From JARRKC01 sp037388505 (GTDB taxonomy: Bacteria; Acidobacteriota; UBA6911; RPQK01; JAPXNP01): a DNA stretch of 64,000 nucleotides. A program made the translations under genes and the position numbers. The notes under the pieces are model-generated. The model had not been told where the DNA came from. It made no database searches and saw only the letters and a program-made list of their open reading frames with translations. The DNA lies in NCBI GenBank assembly GCA_037388505.1, contig JARRKC010000020.1, positions 1-64,000 of the forward strand. Direction: 5' to 3'. Every line of letters begins with the position of its first letter. Position 1 is the stretch's first letter. Of this stretch, positions 60,087 through 64,000 are shown in pieces.

Positions 60087-60785
60087 ATGAAGAGAGAAAT
60101 CCTTTTGATTCTGTGCTTTGGCATGCTGGCCACCCCGTCGGCCCTGGCTCAGCAAAGCGACACTCAGTCCCTGATCAGCACGGGTGTAGGGATTCGCAAG
60201 GCCCCTCCCGACCATGCAACCATTCGGCTCGGAGTCAGCCGGGACGGCATGAACGCTCAGAACGCCCAACTCTCGGTCAACACGGTCATGCAGGCCGTGC
60301 TCGCCCAACTCTCTGCGGCAGGGATCAGCCAGGACGCTGTGAGTACTTCGCGATTGCAGCTCCTCCCGACGCGGGATCCGCGGGACCGCAACCACATCAC
60401 CGGATATCGGGCCAGTCATGAAGTCACGATCGAACTCGACGACTTCGATTTGATCGCGCTCGCGATCGACCGGGCCCTCGGTGCCGGCGCCAACGAGCTG
60501 CAGGGGATCGAGTACAGTCTGACAGACGACAATTCCCTGCGCCAGGAAGCACTCGCCGACGCCGTCCGAGCAGCCCGCAACAAGGCGGATGCCATGGCAT
60601 CGGCGGCCAACGTGTCGATCGGGCGGATTCTCGAGATCACCGAGTCCGGCGGAGGTTCCCAGCCTCCCTCTCCGGTCTACAGGATGGCGGCGCTGGAGAG
60701 CGCACCGACCCCTGTTCTTCCCGGATTGGTCGAGGTGAGAGCCCAGGTCGTCGTTCACTACGAGATCGTGGAGAAGGCCAAATGA
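60087..60785 (+). CDS. SIMPL-domain (DUF541) periplasmic protein
   Basis: 232 residues. Signal peptide MKREILLILCFGMLATPSAL then AQQ. SIMPL domain over residues about 30-225: TGVGIRKAPPDHATIRLGVS, VMQAVLAQLSAAGISQDAVS, YRASHEVTIELDDFDLIALA, ALADAVRAARNKADAMASAA. Relatives include E. coli YggE and BP26 of Brucella; these form periplasmic channels or reduce oxidative stress, function poorly defined. It overlaps the next gene by 4 bp (ATGA). Confidence 0.9.
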   Translation: MKREILLILCFGMLATPSALAQQSDTQSLISTGVGIRKAPPDHATIRLGVSRDGMNAQNAQLSVNTVMQAVLAQLSAAGISQDAVSTSRLQLLPTRDPRDRNHITGYRASHEVTIELDDFDLIALAIDRALGAGANELQGIEYSLTDDNSLRQEALADAVRAARNKADAMASAANVSIGRILEITESGGGSQPPSPVYRMAALESAPTPVLPGLVEVRAQVVVHYEIVEKAK

Positions 60786-61924
60786 TCAAGAAGGCCTACC
60801 GCCTTCCGATTCGAATTTTCGGAATCCCGGTTGACCTGGATTGGACCTTCATCCTGATTCTCCCCGTGCTCGCCTGGCTGATCGGAAGCCAGGTGGGCCG
60901 CTTTGCCGAGGTTTTCCATCTGCAGGTGAATACCTTTCAGCTGACGGAGGGAGTTCGGCCGTATCTGCTCGGGCTGGTCGCGGGAATCGGCCTGTTTGCG
61001 AGCGTGTTGATCCACGAATTGGGCCACTCGCTCGTCGGACGGCTGTACCATTTCCGCATCCGTAGTATCACGCTGTGGATCCTGGGAGGGATGGCCCAAT
61101 TCGAGAAGATCCCCCGGAGCCGGGGCGCGGAGGCGGTCATGGCCGTAGCCGGCCCGATTACCAGCATCCTGGTGGGAGTTGTGGCACTCGTTCTGCTCCA
61201 CGGCACACCGGCCGGCTGGGCTGGAAGCCGGTTCGTGCTCACCTACCTGATGTATATGAACTTTCTGCTGGCCGGCTTCAATCTCATCCCCGCTCTTCCG
61301 CTGGACGGAGGGAGGGTCTTCAGGTCCTTGCTTGCTCTGAAGCTCCCCTTCCTAGAGGCAACGCGGGTGGCGAGCTCGATCAGCAAATTCCTGGCGATCG
61401 CCCTCGGACTGTTCGGGTTCCTTTCGGTCAACATTTGGCTCATCCTGATCGCGTTCTTCATCTACATCGCGGTCTCCGGCGAGACCCAACAGGCCACCGT
61501 GACCGAAGCACTTCGGGGTATCAGCGTCCGCGATGTGATGACGCACGACGTCCGGACGGTACCCGAGGACATGTCGGTCTCGGATCTCATTCACCGCATG
61601 TTCACAGAGCACTATCTCTCCTTTCCCGTGCTGGATTCAGGTGGCAGTCTGATCGGCCTGGTCACATTGCAGGATGTTCGCAAGGCACGGGCAGCGGGTC
61701 ATGACGAGGGACGCATGCGGGTTTCGGAAATCATGAGCCGACAGTTCGCCAAGATCCGCGAGCACCAGAGTGCCTTCGATGCTTTTCAACGGATCTCGGG
61801 AGCGGACTCGGGGCGGCTCGTGGTCACCGATACGGATGGCAAGCTTGCCGGAATCATCAGCAAGACCGACCTTCTCCGGGTCGTCCAGGTGCGGATGGTG
61901 GAATCCGAGCTCTCCGAATCCTGA
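60782..61924 (+). CDS. Site-2 protease family (M50) metalloprotease with CBS pair
   Basis: 380 residues. Membrane part (about 1-235) with six hydrophobic segments. Zinc site HELGHSLVG (HExxH) is in the second segment and NLIPALPLDGGRVFRSLLAL supplies the third ligand. Two CBS repeats (about 245-375) follow: VRDVMTHDVRTVPEDMSVSD and VSEIMSRQFAKIREHQSAFD. This SpoIVFB-like M50B layout with C-terminal CBS domains binds adenine nucleotides and cleaves membrane-embedded substrates such as anti-sigma or pro-sigma factors. No direct target is adjacent. Last gene of the trmH-rarA-SIMPL group. Confidence 0.93.
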   Translation: MIKKAYRLPIRIFGIPVDLDWTFILILPVLAWLIGSQVGRFAEVFHLQVNTFQLTEGVRPYLLGLVAGIGLFASVLIHELGHSLVGRLYHFRIRSITLWILGGMAQFEKIPRSRGAEAVMAVAGPITSILVGVVALVLLHGTPAGWAGSRFVLTYLMYMNFLLAGFNLIPALPLDGGRVFRSLLALKLPFLEATRVASSISKFLAIALGLFGFLSVNIWLILIAFFIYIAVSGETQQATVTEALRGISVRDVMTHDVRTVPEDMSVSDLIHRMFTEHYLSFPVLDSGGSLIGLVTLQDVRKARAAGHDEGRMRVSEIMSRQFAKIREHQSAFDAFQRISGADSGRLVVTDTDGKLAGIISKTDLLRVVQVRMVESELSES

Positions 61925-61929
61925 GTCGG

Positions 61930-63021
61930 CTATCCCGTCGTGAAGGCTTCCTTGTTGACCACGTACGGCATCTGCGCCGGGTCCCCGCCATAGTTCCCCT
62001 GGAGGACATCGAGCAGCCCCTGCACACAGCGGCCCGCCATGCCGATATCAGGATCGGGAGACAGACGGGTCTCTCTCGTTCCGCTGGCAAAATGATGCGT
62101 CAGTCGCAGCCGTTCTGTCAGTTCAGGGTCTCGAAGCGGAGAGTCGTTCGGCAGCGGCTCGGTGTCGAAGACATCCAGAGCCGCGCCCGCGATCCAACGC
62201 TCGCGAAGCGCTCGAAGCAGGGCGGCTTCCTCCACGACCGGTCCACGGGACGTGTTGATGAGGAAACCCGAGGGCTTCATGAGGCGGAGCGCCGCTTCAT
62301 CGATGAGGTGATGGGTATCGTCGGTCAGAGGGACGTGTAAGCTGACGAAGTCCGACTGTGCAAGGACATCTTCGAATTCGCCCTGCCGAATCTTGCACTG
62401 CCTGCGAGTCAGACCGAGTCGCGACCGATCGTCCATCGTCTGCTGTACAGCATCCAGCCATGTCTGATCGATCTGCTCGTCACAGCAAAGAACGTTCATG
62501 TCAAAGCCGAGACATTTTCCGACGAAGGCTCGACCAATCCGTCCCACGCCGACGACGCCCACCGTCTTTCCCGTCACCTCATCGCCGAGCAGCGGTTCCC
62601 AGGGATGCCAAGTGTTCCATTTCCGCTCACGCACAAGCCGCTCGCTCGAGTACAACCGGCGGGCCAGGTCGCCCAGCAGAAAGAACGCGAATTCGGCGGT
62701 GGCGTCGGTCAGTACGTCGGCTGTATTCGTAAAGGGAATGTGGTAGCGGTTGGCGGCCTCTCGATCGACGTTGTCGAAACCGACGGCGTATTGCGCGACC
62801 ACCTTCAGAGAGCCCGCTCCTGCGCGAAACACATCCTCGTCGATGGGATCCCGGAGAGTGGTGATCAGCCCGTCGATCCCGGAACGGACCTTGGCCAGGA
62901 GTAATTCCTTCGGGGGCCGTTCCGGATGATCGTAGACTTCGAGTTCGAAGTCCTCGGTTCGCAGACGATCGAGGGCTTCATCTCCGATGTTGCACGTAGC
63001 GAAGATACGGTATCTGGACAT
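61930..63021 (-). CDS. D-isomer specific 2-hydroxyacid dehydrogenase
   Basis: 363 residues. NAD-dependent D-2-hydroxyacid dehydrogenase related to glyoxylate/hydroxypyruvate reductases and C-terminal-binding proteins. Substrate domain: LKVVAQYAVGFDNVDREAAN. Rossmann domain: VGVVGVGRIGRAFVGKCLGF. Catalytic residues: Arg in FLINTSRGPVVEEAALLRAL, Glu in LDVFDTEPLPND, and a His in LTHHFASGTRETR, where the family usually has PHIGSAT. The C-terminus is about 30 residues longer than usual (LDVLQGNYGGDPAQMPYVVN). An insertion near residues 185-205 (DAVQQTMDDRSRLGL) is also unusual. Substrate is open. Convergent with the M50 gene, 5 bp apart. Confidence 0.9.
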   Translation of the reverse strand: MSRYRIFATCNIGDEALDRLRTEDFELEVYDHPERPPKELLLAKVRSGIDGLITTLRDPIDEDVFRAGAGSLKVVAQYAVGFDNVDREAANRYHIPFTNTADVLTDATAEFAFFLLGDLARRLYSSERLVRERKWNTWHPWEPLLGDEVTGKTVGVVGVGRIGRAFVGKCLGFDMNVLCCDEQIDQTWLDAVQQTMDDRSRLGLTRRQCKIRQGEFEDVLAQSDFVSLHVPLTDDTHHLIDEAALRLMKPSGFLINTSRGPVVEEAALLRALRERWIAGAALDVFDTEPLPNDSPLRDPELTERLRLTHHFASGTRETRLSPDPDIGMAGRCVQGLLDVLQGNYGGDPAQMPYVVNKEAFTTG

Positions 63022-63080
63022 TCTCAGTCCATTCTCCTTGGACGATCACCAGCGAATCAAGTCGCAGACTCGCCGAGACT

Positions 63081-63511
63081 GCCAGCGAGTCACACGCTTC
63101 CCGCAGATCAGCCCATGGACCGGCATTCGCTTGATTCGTCCGATTCGCCGGCACCTACCGCCCGGAATCGCCAGCCAATCTCGCCTATCCCGCGAATCCG
63201 ACCCTGGGCTGCTATTCGCTTGATTCGTGCGATTCGCTGGCCTCTTCCTGCCGGATTTGCCAGCCAATCTCGCCTATCCCGCGAATCCGACCCTGGGCTG
63301 CTATTCGCTTGATTCGTCCGATTCGCTGGTCTCTTCCCGCTGGATTTGCCAGCCAATCTCGCCCGTCCCGCGAATCCGACCCTGGATTACGATTCGCTTG
63401 ATTCGTCCGATTCGCTGGCCTCTTCCCGCCAGATTTGCCAGCCAATCTCGCCCGTCCCGCGAACCCGACCCTGGATTCCGATTCGCTTGATTTGCGGTTT
63501 TCGCTGGACTC
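63081..63511. repeat. Tandem array of 89-bp units (array B, five starts)
   Basis: Unit starts (GCCAGC followed by (C/G)A(A/G)T) at 63081, 63170, 63259, 63348 and 63437, spaced exactly 89 bp. Each unit holds GCCAGCCAATCTCGCC, CCCGCGAATCCGACCCTGG, ATTCGCTTGATTCGTCCGAT and TTCGCTGGCC. The GCCAGC.AAT / ATTCGCTGGC ends and the GCGAAT/ATTCGC words are inverted and shared with array A at 56713. The first unit is the most decayed. It lies between the 3' end of the gene at 63512 and the 5' end of the dehydrogenase gene, on the minus-strand transcript path. Confidence 0.85.
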
Positions 63512-63865
63512 TCAGTGGACGCGTCGGCGGCCCTCTTCCGGAAGCTCATCGTAGCCATGGACCAGCACGAAGAGATAAGCCGGGTACCGATCCTTCTCCG
63601 TTTCCAGGATGAGCTCGAAGACATGCTCCTCTTCGTTCTCCGGCGGCAACTCCTGAACGTACGTCACGCGCTCCGGATCCAGGAAGACCTCACCAAGCAC
63701 GCGCTTGCCGCGCATCACTTGGATGACCATGACCTCTTCATATTCTCCGAAGTGCCAGTGAAGATCTTCATCATCGTAGAGCACAGCGTCCGGCGTCCCG
63801 CCCCGCAGGATGCAGTTGGGATGAAGTATCAGCCAATTCCAGAAAGTCTGAAAAGAAATCGTCAT
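63512..63865 (-). CDS. Conserved small protein of unknown function
   Basis: 117 residues, ATG start, no signal peptide. Sequence features: FQTFWNWLILHPNCILRGGT, then LYDDEDLHWHFGEYEEVMVI, FLDPERVTYVQELPPENEEE and a C-terminal YPAYLFVLVHGYDELPEEGR. It looks like a single small alpha/beta domain with a strongly acidic centre. I do not recognise the family. Codon use and a proper start support that it is real. Array B begins immediately after its stop codon. Confidence 0.6.
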   Translation of the reverse strand: MTISFQTFWNWLILHPNCILRGGTPDAVLYDDEDLHWHFGEYEEVMVIQVMRGKRVLGEVFLDPERVTYVQELPPENEEEHVFELILETEKDRYPAYLFVLVHGYDELPEEGRRRVH

Positions 63866-63927
63866 TTCGACCCCGCTCAGATTCGATGATCGTCGGCTAG
63901 ACGCGCTTTACGTCTTGGAAGGCTGCG

Positions 63928-64000
63928 TCAGATGCGCAATTCGGCGACGTGATTGACCAGTGTCTCCTGACTGTCGCTCTCGGGCCCGGCTTCGGCGTCC
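63928..64000 (-). CDS. C-terminal end of an unidentified protein
   Basis: On the minus strand an open frame from the window edge reads DAEAGPESDSQETLVNHVAE then LRI and stops at 63928-63930, 62 bp before the ATG of the gene at 63865. Only about 24 codons are visible; no family can be assigned. Spacing suggests it precedes the small gene in one operon. Confidence 0.3.
   Translation of the reverse strand, partial: DAEAGPESDSQETLVNHVAELRI

Noticed and set aside
1..64000. Complete anti-phage, toxin-antitoxin or biosynthetic cluster
   Set aside because: No nuclease-helicase pairs, toxin-antitoxin pairs, retrons, or synthetase clusters were recognised on either strand.

Overview
The window is GC-rich bacterial chromosome with short intergenic gaps and many short operons on both strands. 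It contains no rRNA, no clear tRNA, no prophage, no complete insertion sequence and no CRISPR array. Gene content points to Acidobacteriota or a close relative: an orphan MacB/FtsX-type permease of the kind amplified in that phylum, a tricorn-type protease, an N-terminal HTH fused through one membrane helix to an FG-GAP-like exterior, a 'TTHWTVV' ECF sigma factor beside a zinc-ribbon Ser/Thr kinase, a complete Tol-Pal operon and GlnE/GlnA. That assignment is inference from families, not from a marker gene.

Layout. 1-592 is the 3' part of an OppC/DppC-type permease with an in-frame stop where the N-terminus should be, in visibly AT-richer DNA. 768-3723 is a signalling locus: ECF sigma factor, CPBP membrane protease, Ser/Thr kinase. 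Next come a deleted GDSL hydrolase relic, a tricorn protease, two overlapping gene relics next to a Cys-rich membrane protein, and the orphan permease. 11754-22756 is rich in secreted proteins (HTH/FG-GAP sensor, DNRLRE-like protein, a long frameshifted repeat protein, an unknown exported protein, a PQQ propeller), with an MBL-fold lipoprotein lacking its metal motif and an aldo/keto reductase among them. 22774-27590 is glnA-glnE (minus strand). 28170-34966 holds an MFS carrier, a SIS-domain isomerase, a PC4-like protein, a CDGSH protein, and recN-miaB-bifunctional nuclease.

35149-40151 is tolQ-tolR-tolA/tonB-tolB-pal-cpoB, largely with overlapping or near-adjacent genes. Then ssb; a tsaB-rimI-MFS-degP cluster on the minus strand; mutS and a membrane glycosyltransferase; a 1576-residue leucine-rich-repeat/NHL surface protein; an alanine/glycine:cation symporter; xdhC; tsaC; and trmH-like-rarA-SIMPL-site-2-protease. 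The right end has a D-2-hydroxyacid dehydrogenase and an unrecognised small protein.

Themes. (1) Several genes are partly deleted or frameshifted (OppC, GDSL, HTH relic, membrane-protein relic, MBL, secreted repeat protein, a small exported ORF). (2) Three large secreted proteins share one recurring module ('ANPG...FVDE.F...EF.G'). (3) Two related tandem arrays of 88-89 bp palindromic units lie about 6 kb apart, and one supplies the last codons and stop of tsaC. (4) RNA modification (TsaB, TsaC, MiaB, TrmH-like) and genome maintenance (RecN, MutS, RarA, SSB) are well represented. No complete new defence system was found. The most unusual items are the secreted-module family, the sigma/protease/kinase locus and the 88-89 bp arrays.
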